From positions 1-64,000 of the forward strand of contig JBAZZQ010000008.1 in the NCBI GenBank assembly GCA_041658725.1: 64,000 nt of DNA. The letters run 5' to 3'. A program made the translations under genes and the position numbers. Positions 7,105 through 15,528 of this stretch are shown piece by piece. A model generated the notes under the pieces. The model was not told the origin of the DNA. It worked only from the letters and a program-made list of their open reading frames with translations, and ran no database searches. The stretch's first letter is position 1. Each line of letters starts with the position of its first letter. Source of the DNA: JBAZZQ01 sp041658725 (GTDB lineage: Bacteria; Planctomycetota; Phycisphaerae; JAAYCJ01).

Positions 7105-7845
7105 ATGAGCTTGAAGGACAAGGTAGCGTTTGTGACGGGCGGATCGCGCGGGATTGGTCGATCAATCGTATTATCGTTGGCCAGGGAGGGGGCGACGGTG
7201 GTGGCGGTGGCCAGGAACCTGGAAAAACTCAACGACGTCGCTCAGGCGGCGGGAGAATTTTCCGGAACGATCCAGCCCAAGGTGGTCGATATCGGCAATG
7301 GCGAGCAGTTATCGGCCGCGATTGAAGAAACGGTGGAAAAGTTCGGCAAAATCGATATTCTCGTCAACAACGCCGGGATTACCCGCGACGGCTTGATGAT
7401 CAGCATGGACGACAGTCAGTTTGACGAGGTGATTAGCGTCAACCTGCGTTCCGCGTTTGTAGCCATGAGAATGGCAGGCAAACACATGCTTCGCCAACGG
7501 TCGGGTCGGATCATCAATATCACGAGCGTTTCCGGAATTATGGGAAACGCCGGCCAATGCAATTATTCCGCCGCCAAGGCAGGGTTGATCGGGCTGACCA
7601 AATCCGCCGCCAAAGAGTTGGCCAAACGCGGGATTACCGTCAATGCGGTGGCCCCCGGATTTATCGCCACGGATATGACCGACATCCTTCCGGACAAGGT
7701 CAAGGAAATCGTCAAACCCATGATCCCCATGCAGCGATTCGGTCAGCCGGACGAAATCGCCTCCGTCGTCAACTTCCTGGCCTCCGACGCGGCTAGTTAT
7801 ATCACCGGACAGGTGATCGTGGTTGACGGTGGATTGCACATGTAA
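7105..7845 (+). CDS. fabG: 3-oxoacyl-ACP reductase
   Basis: A 246-residue short-chain dehydrogenase that reduces 3-ketoacyl-ACP with NADPH. The Rossmann motif TGGSRGIG is at 11-18, NNAG follows near 90, catalytic Ser is in NITSVSGIMGN, and YSAAK supplies Tyr and Lys. VAPGFIATDMT and the C-terminal ITGQVIVVDGGLHM are typical of FabG. GAAAGGACG precedes the start. It lies downstream of fabD, separated by about 180 nt almost filled by a hairpin repeat that may tune expression of the second gene. Confidence 0.95.
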   Translation: MSLKDKVAFVTGGSRGIGRSIVLSLAREGATVVAVARNLEKLNDVAQAAGEFSGTIQPKVVDIGNGEQLSAAIEETVEKFGKIDILVNNAGITRDGLMISMDDSQFDEVISVNLRSAFVAMRMAGKHMLRQRSGRIINITSVSGIMGNAGQCNYSAAKAGLIGLTKSAAKELAKRGITVNAVAPGFIATDMTDILPDKVKEIVKPMIPMQRFGQPDEIASVVNFLASDAASYITGQVIVVDGGLHM

Positions 7846-7922
7846 AAATTAAGAAGAACTTCTTCCCTTCCACAAGCGTAGAAGTTGGTATAAGTAGATA
7901 AATTTTTTAGAAAGGGATAACC

Positions 7923-8141
7923 ATGAAAAAGATTATTAGTTTTTTGAGTGTCGCCGTATTGTTGGTGGGCATGGCAACTTTCGCCGGTTGCGCCGAAAAG
8001 AAGACCGATGTAAGCACACAGAAACCTTGCGCAAAGGCTTGCCCTCCTTGTTGTCCTCTAGCAAACAAAGCTTGTCCTAAAGCAAAACACGGCCACAAGG
8101 AAATGAAAATGACCTGCCCCACAGACCAAAAGGCAAAATAA
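7923..8141 (+). CDS. Small cysteine-rich lipoprotein
   Basis: A 72-residue protein with signal peptide MKKIISFLSVAVLLVGMATF and lipobox FAGC, so Cys22 should be lipidated. The mature part contains seven further Cys (CAKACPPCCP, KACP, MTCP) and His/Lys/Met runs (KHGHKEMKMTCP), which suggests metal binding or disulfides. No known family was recognised. A strong terminator follows at 8178, so it is likely a single-gene transcript. AGAAAGGGATAACC precedes the ATG. Confidence 0.8.
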   Translation: MKKIISFLSVAVLLVGMATFAGCAEKKTDVSTQKPCAKACPPCCPLANKACPKAKHGHKEMKMTCPTDQKAK

Positions 8142-8177
8142 CTTTTTGTTAGTGGTGGCCATACCTTGGTCTAAATA

Positions 8178-8222
8178 AACGGCCTCGTTTTTCTTCGGAA
8201 TGCGAGGCCGTTTTGTATTTTT
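8178..8222 (+). terminator. Rho-independent terminator
   Basis: AACGGCCTCG (8178-8187) and CGAGGCCGTT (8203-8212) form a perfect 10-bp stem, followed by TTTTGTATTTTT. It ends the cysteine-rich lipoprotein gene. Confidence 0.9.
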
Positions 8223-8368
8223 ACGACAATACCTTTATATAAATAAGGCTGAATGGTAGCGTCTTTGGCTTCAATGTTAAAATAGATAAATAAAGCCACC
8301 CTTTTTTCTTGCCGAGATAGCCTATATTGTTGAACTTTACAAAAGTCTGACGACCTACGGGAGAAAAA

Positions 8369-8725
8369 ATGATGATCGCTAACATTGACAGACGCAGAGA
8401 ACCACGTTTAAGGTATTCCTGGGATGGACAAGTCTATCTGAGTAAAGTGCGAGGAGGATTCCTCACGCGAATGGTCGATCTGAGTAGCGAAGGTGCGGCT
8501 CTCCTGATGGAGAACAACGCCAGCCTCTCTTGCGGCCAGGAACTTGAGTTGGGCATAATGTACCCGAAAGTGGTAAACGGCAGCTTTGACATCATCCATA
8601 ACCGATTGCACGGCACGGTGTACCGAAACGAATGGTATAATTCCTCCGTCAGGCGTGTGGTGGTAAAGTTCAACGATGCCCTTGCCGAGGCCCCCGCTGT
8701 GGGAAACGAATATGTGTATCATTAA
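8369..8725 (+). CDS. PilZ-domain protein (c-di-GMP effector)
   Basis: A 118-residue single-domain protein. RRREPRLRY at 8-16 provides the RxxxR motif and DLSSEGAALL near 45-54 the (D/N)xSxxG motif that together bind cyclic di-GMP. The rest fits the six-stranded PilZ barrel. It is cytoplasmic with no membrane segment. GGGAGAAAAA precedes two adjacent ATGs (8369 and 8372); either could be used. The output partner is not apparent from the neighbours. Confidence 0.85.
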   Translation: MMIANIDRRREPRLRYSWDGQVYLSKVRGGFLTRMVDLSSEGAALLMENNASLSCGQELELGIMYPKVVNGSFDIIHNRLHGTVYRNEWYNSSVRRVVVKFNDALAEAPAVGNEYVYH

Positions 8726-8759
8726 AACGGTTTCGGGTTTTTTAACTCGAAACTAAAAA

Positions 8760-9068
8760 CTACGGCAGTCCCGTATCGTCATCAATATCTTGCTGCTCGT
8801 CCGGTTTTTCGTTGTATTTCCACCGGTCGGCGTCTTCGATGTCTCCAATCTCCCGCTCGATGTGCTTGAGCATCTTTTCCTGGAGGGGAGCGAGTTTTTG
8901 ATAGAAATTCAAGGTGGCCTGGTATGATCGGACCATAATGTCCAGCTTTAAAAGCGTCCATTTTTGCAGACATTCCGGTTCCCGGACGTTTGAAAAGGGA
9001 TTGCAGCGGAGCTGAACTCGCCCCGCCGTGTCCTGAACGCAAAATTCACAATCCTTGCATTGCAACAT
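8760..9068 (-). CDS. Small protein with N-terminal Cys cluster, unknown function
   Basis: A 102-residue protein. Its start MLQCKDCEFCVQD and a following RCNPF...PECLQKW give five or six Cys in the first 35 residues, a likely zinc site. The middle is helical (LATLNFYQKLAPLQEKM-like, charged) and the tail acidic (DEQQDIDDDTGLP). The start at 9068 is chosen over 9110 because GGAAGGAAATATT precedes it. It is divergent from the phospholipase C-like gene, with symmetrical -10 elements between. No family recognised. Confidence 0.75.
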   Translation of the reverse strand: MLQCKDCEFCVQDTAGRVQLRCNPFSNVREPECLQKWTLLKLDIMVRSYQATLNFYQKLAPLQEKMLKHIEREIGDIEDADRWKYNEKPDEQQDIDDDTGLP

Positions 9069-9090
9069 AATATTTCCTTCCAACAAACAT

Positions 9091-9125
9091 ATTATACCAA
9101 CCAAAACCAAAAACTGTGGTATAAT
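9091..9125. promoter_or_regulatory. Divergent promoter region with mirrored -10 elements
   Basis: ATTATACCA (9091-9099) and TGGTATAAT (9117-9125) are perfect inverted copies, each containing a TATAAT read toward its own gene (minus gene starting 9068, plus gene starting 9182). Either a paired promoter or an operator. No good -35 on either side. Confidence 0.5.
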
Positions 9126-9181
9126 TTAGATAAGGGTTCAACCTCAAACTGTTTTTTATTTTAACAGGATATTGACGAAGA

Positions 9182-9970
9182 ATGGCATTGATAGCCGTGG
9201 TGGTTTTGACGATTTTCGTTTCGGCACAAAGTGCCTTTGGGTGGGGATTGGTCACTCACGTGGAACTGGCCGAGTCCGTTTTAACCCAAGCCTCGATTTT
9301 GGCCTTGGCCATCGGGGGACTTTTGTCCCGTAATAAGCGTGATTTTATCCTGGGAAATCTGTTGGCGGACGTGATTATTGGTAAAAAGTTAAGTCGCCGA
9401 CGAAAACGCTGCCACGATTGGATCGCTGGGTGGCGGTTGCTGGAAAATTCACACGACGACCGGACGAAGGCGTTTGCCTACGGGTTTATCACCCACCTGG
9501 CTGCGGATACCGTGGCCCATAATGATTTTGTTCCCCGGCAGATCATTCGCAGCGGGTCTACGATCACACTCGGGCACTTGTATTGGGAACTGATGGCCGA
9601 TCAGATGACGGAATCTGCCGATCGGAAAACCATCCGCCGACTGCTGAAACAACCTCCCGATTTCCACGAACAATTTCTGGAAGACCATCTGTATCCCGAG
9701 ATGCGGTGGTATGGACTCAATCGTGGCGTTTTTACGCGCATCAACCGGCTGGCCCATAGCAGCAAATTTAACCTGGCGATGAAGGTCTGCCACGAGCTTT
9801 CACTTTTTCCCCTGCGGGATAAGGATATAAATCATTATAAATTGGAAGCTCTGGGTCGTATGGTGGATATTCTGACGCATGGGAAAAAGAGTCATCTGCT
9901 CAAGGAAGATCCGAACGGAAGCAAAGCGTTGCTGGAAATTCACGAAAATCGCAGACGCAAGAAAGTATGA
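9182..9970 (+). CDS. Zinc-dependent phospholipase C-like protein
   Basis: A 262-residue protein with an N-terminal signal or anchor (MALIAVVVLTIFVSAQSAFG) followed by WGLVTHVELAE. His-rich motifs then appear in order: RCHDWIAGW, FITHLAADTVAHNDFVP and LGHLYWELMADQ. This spacing of His and Asp ligands matches the Zn_dep_PLPC/S1-P1 fold (PF00882-like). Predicted outside the cytoplasm; the substrate is unknown and could be phospholipid or nucleic acid. Its stop overlaps the next start (ATGA), so the two are translationally coupled. Confidence 0.75.
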   Translation: MALIAVVVLTIFVSAQSAFGWGLVTHVELAESVLTQASILALAIGGLLSRNKRDFILGNLLADVIIGKKLSRRRKRCHDWIAGWRLLENSHDDRTKAFAYGFITHLAADTVAHNDFVPRQIIRSGSTITLGHLYWELMADQMTESADRKTIRRLLKQPPDFHEQFLEDHLYPEMRWYGLNRGVFTRINRLAHSSKFNLAMKVCHELSLFPLRDKDINHYKLEALGRMVDILTHGKKSHLLKEDPNGSKALLEIHENRRRKKV

Positions 9971-11112
9971 TTCGTTCTGTCAATTCAATTGCGTTCATTT
10001 CTCTGATCTTGCCGGCGGTCTGTCAGCCGGTAAAGATTTTTGCCTCGGATAACGATTGGTCGGGCGCGGAAAAAGTCTTTGTTGTCATGCCGATTAACAG
10101 TACCTCCGGCGATCAAGGCCGGTCACTGGCGGACAGCATCCAAATCCGATTGCGATCTGAAATCCAGGAAAAGAAACTTAATGGGTACGTGCTGTCATGG
10201 GCGGAAATGGAAATTTATCTTCAAGATCAGGACGCTTTTTTTGAAAAGCTCGGTCTTTCCAAACAACAAGAACTGATTATCCTTCACGGTAAACTGACCC
10301 AACTACGGCAAAATAAGATGACGGCGGAAATTGCTCTGTCGCGGGTTACTTTCGGTCAGGATGTTCGCCATCTTGAGCAAAATTTTGAAAGCAACGATGA
10401 GCGAACCAAGCCGATCCTTTCCATCCGGGTGACAGACTATATTTTACAGGAAATTTTCCACCAGGTCGAAAAACCGCCGCCAGCTTCGACCCGGCCTGCG
10501 CGTTGGGGAAAAGGATATACGCCCAAGGGATGGGATCCGGTGGACAATTTGTGCAGCTTCTGGATTAAATCCGACTACGGCAAGTGTATTATGTTCGATA
10601 CCGACGTCCGGCAGGACCAGGCGTGGGACTGGTGGAAAGCGATTAAGGCAGGGGTCAAACCGGCCGACGCGCCCAAACCCATCCGCACCGATCCGCCCCA
10701 TTATGACGCCGTTGGGGGAATTGAAGGGGTGAAACTGTACAGCGATTATATGGAGGCGATACCGGGGAAAACCTATTTGCTTTCCGTCAGGGTCAAAGGA
10801 CCAATTAAGGGTAATGCGATGATTTTCGTAAAAGCATACGCCCTGCTTCCCACCTCCAAATCGGAAACACTCCAGCGGCGGGAAGTCTGGCAGACATATC
10901 TGCACTGCGTTATCGGTGACGAGAATTGGAAAAAATACGAGTTAATCTTCACGCTTCCCAAGACCCTGCCGCCGGTGGAAAAAAAGATGGGTAAAGAAAA
11001 AACAAAAATCCGGCAGCCGAAACTCCAATGGATTCGACTCATGCCCTACGCCAATTGGGAGGTGGGTAAATATTATTTTGACGATGTGGCGCTTTGTCCG
11101 GCGAATCCGTAA
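9967..11112 (+). CDS. Exported protein of unknown function
   Basis: A 381-residue protein with a signal peptide (MIRSVNSIAFISLILPAVCQ, cleavage near IFASD). The first half (FVVMPINSTSGDQG, then an alpha/beta pattern to about 160) resembles a periplasmic nucleotide- or curli-assembly-type domain, but this is weak. The second half (from about 180, ending VGKYYFDDVALCPANP) looks like a beta-sandwich carbohydrate-binding module (EGVKLYSDYMEAIPGKTYLLSVRVKG). It is coupled to the PLC-like gene, which implies a shared envelope role. No firm family. Confidence 0.65.
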   Translation: MIRSVNSIAFISLILPAVCQPVKIFASDNDWSGAEKVFVVMPINSTSGDQGRSLADSIQIRLRSEIQEKKLNGYVLSWAEMEIYLQDQDAFFEKLGLSKQQELIILHGKLTQLRQNKMTAEIALSRVTFGQDVRHLEQNFESNDERTKPILSIRVTDYILQEIFHQVEKPPPASTRPARWGKGYTPKGWDPVDNLCSFWIKSDYGKCIMFDTDVRQDQAWDWWKAIKAGVKPADAPKPIRTDPPHYDAVGGIEGVKLYSDYMEAIPGKTYLLSVRVKGPIKGNAMIFVKAYALLPTSKSETLQRREVWQTYLHCVIGDENWKKYELIFTLPKTLPPVEKKMGKEKTKIRQPKLQWIRLMPYANWEVGKYYFDDVALCPANP

Positions 11113-11262
11113 GAGTTCGGAAGATAAGAAATTTAAAATGATAAGAGCTTCCGCGGCCCGTGACAGAAATATAGCCGTTCATGGTTTCCTTCCTCCCGGC
11201 GTTCCGAGGTCAATGTAACGCCAACCGTGGCACAATGCCGGAGGGGTCTGCACGGTTACTCT

Positions 11263-12663
11263 TCAAGCGATAATGTTTTTGCCGATCATGTCTTTGGGAA
11301 GTGGTAGATTCATCTGCGACATGACCGTCGGGGCAAAATCGTAGATGGTGATTTCCCTTCGACCGGTCTGGCCGGAAAGACCGGCGCCGGCGGTGATGAA
11401 GATACCGTGGGTGTTGTGATTGGCGTCGTCGGGGCCGGTGTCGTTTTCGAATGTGTAGACGCTGGGATTGCCCACCGTTCCGACTGACCGCCAGTTTAAA
11501 TTGCCGAAGAGGACAATCAAGTCCGGCGGTGTGCCTTTGACGGTTTTGTAAAGCTGGCTGGGTCGATAGACTTTTGTGCCCATTGGTTTGCCTTCGTGAT
11601 CGACCATACCGGTGAGTTCGTCGCTGAGTTTTTGGGCGAATTTTTCATAATCCTTTTGCGGGATTTGACCATTTTGCTCACGGCCCTGGACGTTGAAGAA
11701 ACATCGGCCATAATAACCGCCTTCGCCCCAGGCTTTGGTTTTTGACCAGTCAATGGTTACGTCGGAGAATTTCGTGGTTTTATTCGGGGTGGTGGTTAAG
11801 GTTAGATAGCCTTGCCTGATGAGCCAATCGTTAAAGCAGACGCCGCCCGTCATGCACTTGGCTCCGTGATCGGAAACGATCCAGACGGCGGTCTTATCCA
11901 GATCGACCAGCTTGAGCAGTTCGCCGATCTGGTCGTCGATGAATTTGTAAAGATCGAAAATCGCGTTTTCCCACGGTCCACCCTTGACGTATCGGTGATG
12001 CGTTGGGTCCATGAACTGCCAGAACCCGTGATGAATCCGATCGACACCCATATCGACCATCCAGAACAGGTCCCAGTCGCATTTTTTCATAAAATGCCGC
12101 GCCATGGCAAATCGCTGGCTGGACATTTTGTAGATTTCATCGAGCAGCCATTTTTTCTCTTCCGTGCGGTATCCTTTGACGTCGATCATATATTCCCCAA
12201 AGACCTCGGCGATTTCGTTTTTGAGTCCGACGGGATAGGTATAATTACTTTCAATACTCGGGCTTAGGAAGCATCCGACCATCCAGCCGTTGATCGCCGA
12301 GGGCGGATACGTCCCCGGAACGCCGAGCACGAACGATTTTTTGCCGATCTGGGATAAAATATTCCAGATTCGCGGTTCCTTGATTTCGAGGCTGGTGGCG
12401 AATGAAAGCCGGTTGTAGGACCAGTCGGCGCGATTACGAAACCCATAGACACCGAGCTGGCCGGGGTCTTTGCTCGACGCCATGCAGCTCCAGGCGGGAA
12501 CGGTAATCGGGGGCATGCAGCTTTGCATCGGTCCAAATAGTCCCTGTTGCGTCAGAGCTTTGATATTAGGCAAGCGATCATAAAATTTTTCAAACATTAA
12601 GACCGGATCGGCGCAATCCAGTCCGATCACAAGGACTTTTTGGGCTTTTGATGTTGTTGACAT
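11263..12663 (-). CDS. Alkaline-phosphatase superfamily phosphodiesterase-like protein
   Basis: A 466-residue protein of the type I phosphodiesterase/nucleotide pyrophosphatase group. VLVIGLDCADP at 11-21 gives the first metal Asp, PPITVPAWSCM near 55 the Thr nucleophile, MVDMGVDRIHHGFW the D...H ligands, IVSDHGAKCM the DH pair, and NHNTHGIFI the final His. No signal peptide, so cytoplasmic. Substrate unknown: nucleotide sugars, lipid-linked phosphates and phosphonates are all used by relatives. It stands alone between repeat-filled gaps. Confidence 0.85.
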   Translation of the reverse strand: MSTTSKAQKVLVIGLDCADPVLMFEKFYDRLPNIKALTQQGLFGPMQSCMPPITVPAWSCMASSKDPGQLGVYGFRNRADWSYNRLSFATSLEIKEPRIWNILSQIGKKSFVLGVPGTYPPSAINGWMVGCFLSPSIESNYTYPVGLKNEIAEVFGEYMIDVKGYRTEEKKWLLDEIYKMSSQRFAMARHFMKKCDWDLFWMVDMGVDRIHHGFWQFMDPTHHRYVKGGPWENAIFDLYKFIDDQIGELLKLVDLDKTAVWIVSDHGAKCMTGGVCFNDWLIRQGYLTLTTTPNKTTKFSDVTIDWSKTKAWGEGGYYGRCFFNVQGREQNGQIPQKDYEKFAQKLSDELTGMVDHEGKPMGTKVYRPSQLYKTVKGTPPDLIVLFGNLNWRSVGTVGNPSVYTFENDTGPDDANHNTHGIFITAGAGLSGQTGRREITIYDFAPTVMSQMNLPLPKDMIGKNIIA

Positions 12664-12694
12664 TTATTTTTTCCATATCCTTTCATATTACGAT

Positions 12695-12769
12695 TGGTGG
12701 GCATGGTACGTGGCGGGCAAGCCCGCCTGCTAAATAAGACATGGCCTCGAAGATGATGCCATGCCACCC
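12695..12769. repeat. GTGGCATGG-type inverted repeat (family 5)
   Basis: ggtgggcatgg at about 12697 and gatgccatgccaccc (12755-12769) form inverted ends; an inner GGCGGGCAAGCCCGCC palindrome lies at 12712-12727. Related to the hairpin at 6976-7060. Confidence 0.65.
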
Positions 12770-12776
12770 AGAGTTG

Positions 12777-13745
12777 CTAAACGACTTTTTCCTTTACCTT
12801 GTCGAGGTATGCGATAGACAATTGTTTAACTCGATCCACGACCTGCTCCAGGGAACCTTCCATTATGGCCCCCGCCGCCTGGGCGTGACCGCCGCCGCCA
12901 AAAGAACGCGCCAGGGGCAGAATATTGATATCATCCTCGGCCCGAAGGTTAATACGAATCACGCCCGATTTGCTTTCACTAAAAAACGCGGCGATTTTTA
13001 TTCCGCCGATAGATCGCGGGACCGCCACCTGGTCGTCGATATCGCGGGGTTCGGCCCCGACGGCATTCAGTTCCTGATACGTTACGGTGCTCCAGGCAAA
13101 TCGTCCGCAGGGGCTTATTTGCATGTTATCGTAAACCACCCGCATCAGTTTAAACTCGTTGAGGTGAAGACTTCGGTGAAGTTTTTGACAGACCCAGCCG
13201 ATTTTGGCTCCGCCGCGTGCCAATTCCGCCCCGGCCGTCAACGTGGTATAATCCGTGCTCGACAGGGAAAACCCGCAAGTGTCGGTATGCAAACCGGCAT
13301 ACAGCAACGTGGCTTGTTCTGCGGTTAATGTTATTCCCATTTCCCGCAGCAGGAAAAAGACCATTTGGCAGGTGCTTGCGGCGGCGGTATCGACCCAGTT
13401 GAATCGGCCGAAGCGTTCGTTGCCCAGGTGATGATCGATATTGCAGATCGGAACGTCGGGCAGGTGATATTCTTTGGGCTTATTGATTCGTTTCAACATG
13501 GCGGTATCGAGCGTAACGATCAAATCCGGTTCGTTTACCAATCCCGGCGGGTTGACCATTTCCGGCATGAAATGATATCTTCTGCCGACGGTATTTTCGG
13601 GCAAAAGAAGGCCTGCCGCTTTCCCCATTCCCCGTAAGGCCGTAGACATGACCAACATGCTTCCGATACAGTCCGGGTCCGGTTTAACGTGTCCGCACAC
13701 CAGCGGTCTATGCGAATCTTCAAAGGCTTTGAGAACTTCCTGCAT
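12777..13745 (-). CDS. nrnA: DHH/DHHA1 phosphoesterase: oligoribonuclease / PAP phosphatase
   Basis: A 322-residue NrnA-like enzyme that degrades nanoRNA and hydrolyses 3'-phosphoadenosine-5'-phosphate (PAP). Metal motifs: HVKPDPDCIGS at 19-29, LDTAM at 79-83, NIDHHLGNE at 103-110 with the DHH triad, and D in TDTCGFSLSSTDY. The DHHA1 nucleotide-binding loop is GGGGHAQAAGA near 285. It starts 3 nt after the stop of cysC on the same strand, so the PAPS-making and PAP-removing enzymes are probably co-translated, which favours the PAP phosphatase role. Confidence 0.9.
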   Translation of the reverse strand: MQEVLKAFEDSHRPLVCGHVKPDPDCIGSMLVMSTALRGMGKAAGLLLPENTVGRRYHFMPEMVNPPGLVNEPDLIVTLDTAMLKRINKPKEYHLPDVPICNIDHHLGNERFGRFNWVDTAAASTCQMVFFLLREMGITLTAEQATLLYAGLHTDTCGFSLSSTDYTTLTAGAELARGGAKIGWVCQKLHRSLHLNEFKLMRVVYDNMQISPCGRFAWSTVTYQELNAVGAEPRDIDDQVAVPRSIGGIKIAAFFSESKSGVIRINLRAEDDINILPLARSFGGGGHAQAAGAIMEGSLEQVVDRVKQLSIAYLDKVKEKVV

Positions 13746-13748
13746 TTT

Positions 13749-14315
13749 CTAGCTCATGACATAAAGCGGAAGCAGATCATTTTCTTCCAGGTATTTTACA
13801 ATTTTGTTCGCGGACTCCTCCGGCCGCTCGTTGTGCGTGCAAAGTTCAATTTCCGGATTCTGCGGCGGTTCGTAAGGATCGTCCACGCCGGTAAAACCTT
13901 TCAACTGCCCCGCCCGGGCCTTTTTATACAAACCCTTTACATCACGTGTTTCGCAAATCTCTATGGGCGTATTAATAAAAACCTCAATAAACGCTCCACC
14001 GTCATCGGCGATCATTTTTCGGTTTTCATCCCGAATGTTCCGGTAAGGACTAATGGCCGCCGCGATGGAATTGACACCGTTACGCGTCAGCAAATTGCAG
14101 ACAAACCCGATCCGCCGGATATTCGTGTCGCGATCTTCCTTGGAGAATCCCAGCCCCTTCGATAGATGTGTCCGAACAACATCGCCGTCAAAAATCTCAA
14201 TATTGACCTTCCGTTTCCGCAGCTCGGCCAGAACGATTTCCGCGATCGTACTCTTACCCGCCGAAGGAAGGCCGGTAAACCATAAACAAAATCCTTTATT
14301 CCGCTTGTTCGTCAT
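13749..14315 (-). CDS. cysC: Adenylylsulfate (APS) kinase
   Basis: A 188-residue kinase making PAPS from APS and ATP. The P-loop GLPSAGKS is at 15-22, followed by FDGDVVRTHLSKGLGFSKEDRD (phosphate and adenine contacts), the lid SPYRNIRDENR, and FINTPIEICETRDVKGLYKKARAG near 110-135. GFTGVDDPYEPP is the CysC C-terminal signature. The start at 14315 is preferred over 14366 for GGGAG upstream and the family N-terminus. It is followed by nrnA; no ATP sulfurylase or PAPS reductase is in the window, so its use (assimilation or sulfation) is open. Confidence 0.92.
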   Translation of the reverse strand: MTNKRNKGFCLWFTGLPSAGKSTIAEIVLAELRKRKVNIEIFDGDVVRTHLSKGLGFSKEDRDTNIRRIGFVCNLLTRNGVNSIAAAISPYRNIRDENRKMIADDGGAFIEVFINTPIEICETRDVKGLYKKARAGQLKGFTGVDDPYEPPQNPEIELCTHNERPEESANKIVKYLEENDLLPLYVMS

Positions 14316-14329
14316 AATCAAATACTCCC

Positions 14330-14353
14330 GTAGAGACGCATTGCATGCGTCTG
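14330..14353. repeat. GTAGAGACGCATTGCATGCGTCT palindrome (family 6)
   Basis: gtagagacgcattgcatgcg then tctg: inverted halves AGACGCA/TGCGTCT. Other copies at 27354-27376 and, split by an insertion, at 27798-27900. Confidence 0.75.
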
Positions 14354-14460
14354 AATAAAAAACCATATTTCCATTTTCAAAGCGTTTTACTATAGCAAAA
14401 AAATGGGTAAAAGCAAAGAAAATACACTCCCAATAGAGTGTCGTTTGTGGGTTTTAGTCG

Positions 14461-15459
14461 TTAGTCATCACTTTTCTCATACAGTCTCATCATTCTCTCC
14501 GCCGTCGCCTTGATTTTTTGCGCCAACAATTTTGGTTTGGCGACGCTGACCTTATCGCCATAGCCGAGGATCCACCAGGAAATTTCATTCAGTCCGTCCA
14601 CGGCGACCTTGAAACTAAGCGACCCGTCCTCGAGAAATTCGCACTGCTGATTTTTATGCCAGCGGACCTCGGCTACGTTCCGAGCCACCATAGGAGTGAA
14701 AATCAGTTCCACATTATACTTTTTGTCTTCTCGGATCATTACCCAGGCGTCGCCCAAATATTTTTCGAGGGAAAATTCCGGCCTGGCGCCGAACATTTCC
14801 TCTAGAATTTTCACCGTGATAATCCGTGAGACTTTAAATGTCCGCACTTCGTTGTGAAGGCTGCTGAACCCCAGGACATACCAGGCCCGATGGATGAACA
14901 CCAGCCGATATGGACTTATAGCCGTTTCGATGGTCTTGCCGAGGGGATGGGAATTTCCGGCGTCATAAAGCGATTCATAAACCAGCAACACTTTTCGCTG
15001 TTTTTCCACCGCCAGCCGGAGAGTGTGAAATTTTTCGTCCAGCATCGGGTCGTCGGAGGTGGGAGGCCATCGGACATCGACATGATCGAGTGCGGACCCG
15101 CAATGGTCCGTAATGGCGGTTGGTAGAGATGATTCGATTTTAATGGCGGCCCGCGACGCCTGCTGAAAAAGCGGCAATGGGACCTGTCCGATCACCTTGC
15201 GTGTGACCAACAACAGTGCCATGGCTTCATCGACGGTCAAATTGACGGCGGGAAGGAAAAACGACTGCCGAATCCCATACGCTCCGGTTTCTTCGTCGAA
15301 ATAATAGGGAATACCGGCGGCGGTGAGAATGTTCAAATCCCGGAAAATCGTCCGACGGGATACTTTCAATTCCCGCGAAAGCGATTGGGCGTCGTATCGC
15401 CGACCAGATCGTAATAAAGTGATCAATTCAAGCAACCGATATAATCTGGTGATCTCCAT
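14461..15459 (-). CDS. WYL-domain HTH transcriptional regulator (YafY/PafC type)
   Basis: A 332-residue DNA-binding regulator. The N-terminal winged helix is DAQSLSRELKVSRRTIFRDL (about 24-43), then LFLPAVNL-type linker and a WYL domain around 180-235 (SPYRLVFIHRAWYVLGFSS, then R and F in EVRTFKVSRI). The C-terminal WCX extension follows (LGDAWVMIREDK onward). WYL proteins sense nucleic-acid or nucleotide-like ligands. It is divergent from the lipoprotein-hydrolase gene, with an operator-like palindrome next to its own start, so autoregulation is likely. Confidence 0.9.
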   Translation of the reverse strand: MEITRLYRLLELITLLRSGRRYDAQSLSRELKVSRRTIFRDLNILTAAGIPYYFDEETGAYGIRQSFFLPAVNLTVDEAMALLLVTRKVIGQVPLPLFQQASRAAIKIESSLPTAITDHCGSALDHVDVRWPPTSDDPMLDEKFHTLRLAVEKQRKVLLVYESLYDAGNSHPLGKTIETAISPYRLVFIHRAWYVLGFSSLHNEVRTFKVSRIITVKILEEMFGARPEFSLEKYLGDAWVMIREDKKYNVELIFTPMVARNVAEVRWHKNQQCEFLEDGSLSFKVAVDGLNEISWWILGYGDKVSVAKPKLLAQKIKATAERMMRLYEKSDD

Positions 15460-15462
15460 GAT

Positions 15463-15482
15463 GATAAAATATCATATTTATC
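15463..15482. promoter_or_regulatory. Operator-like palindrome between WYL regulator and lipoprotein
   Basis: GATAAA (15463-15468), 8 nt, TTTATC (15477-15482), 4 nt upstream of the WYL start codon and about 45 nt from the divergent lipoprotein start. Candidate WYL-protein binding site. Confidence 0.4.
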
Positions 15483-15528
15483 AAACAAAGTCGATAAAAG
15501 CATGTAATTTTAATTTCAGGGGTCTTCC

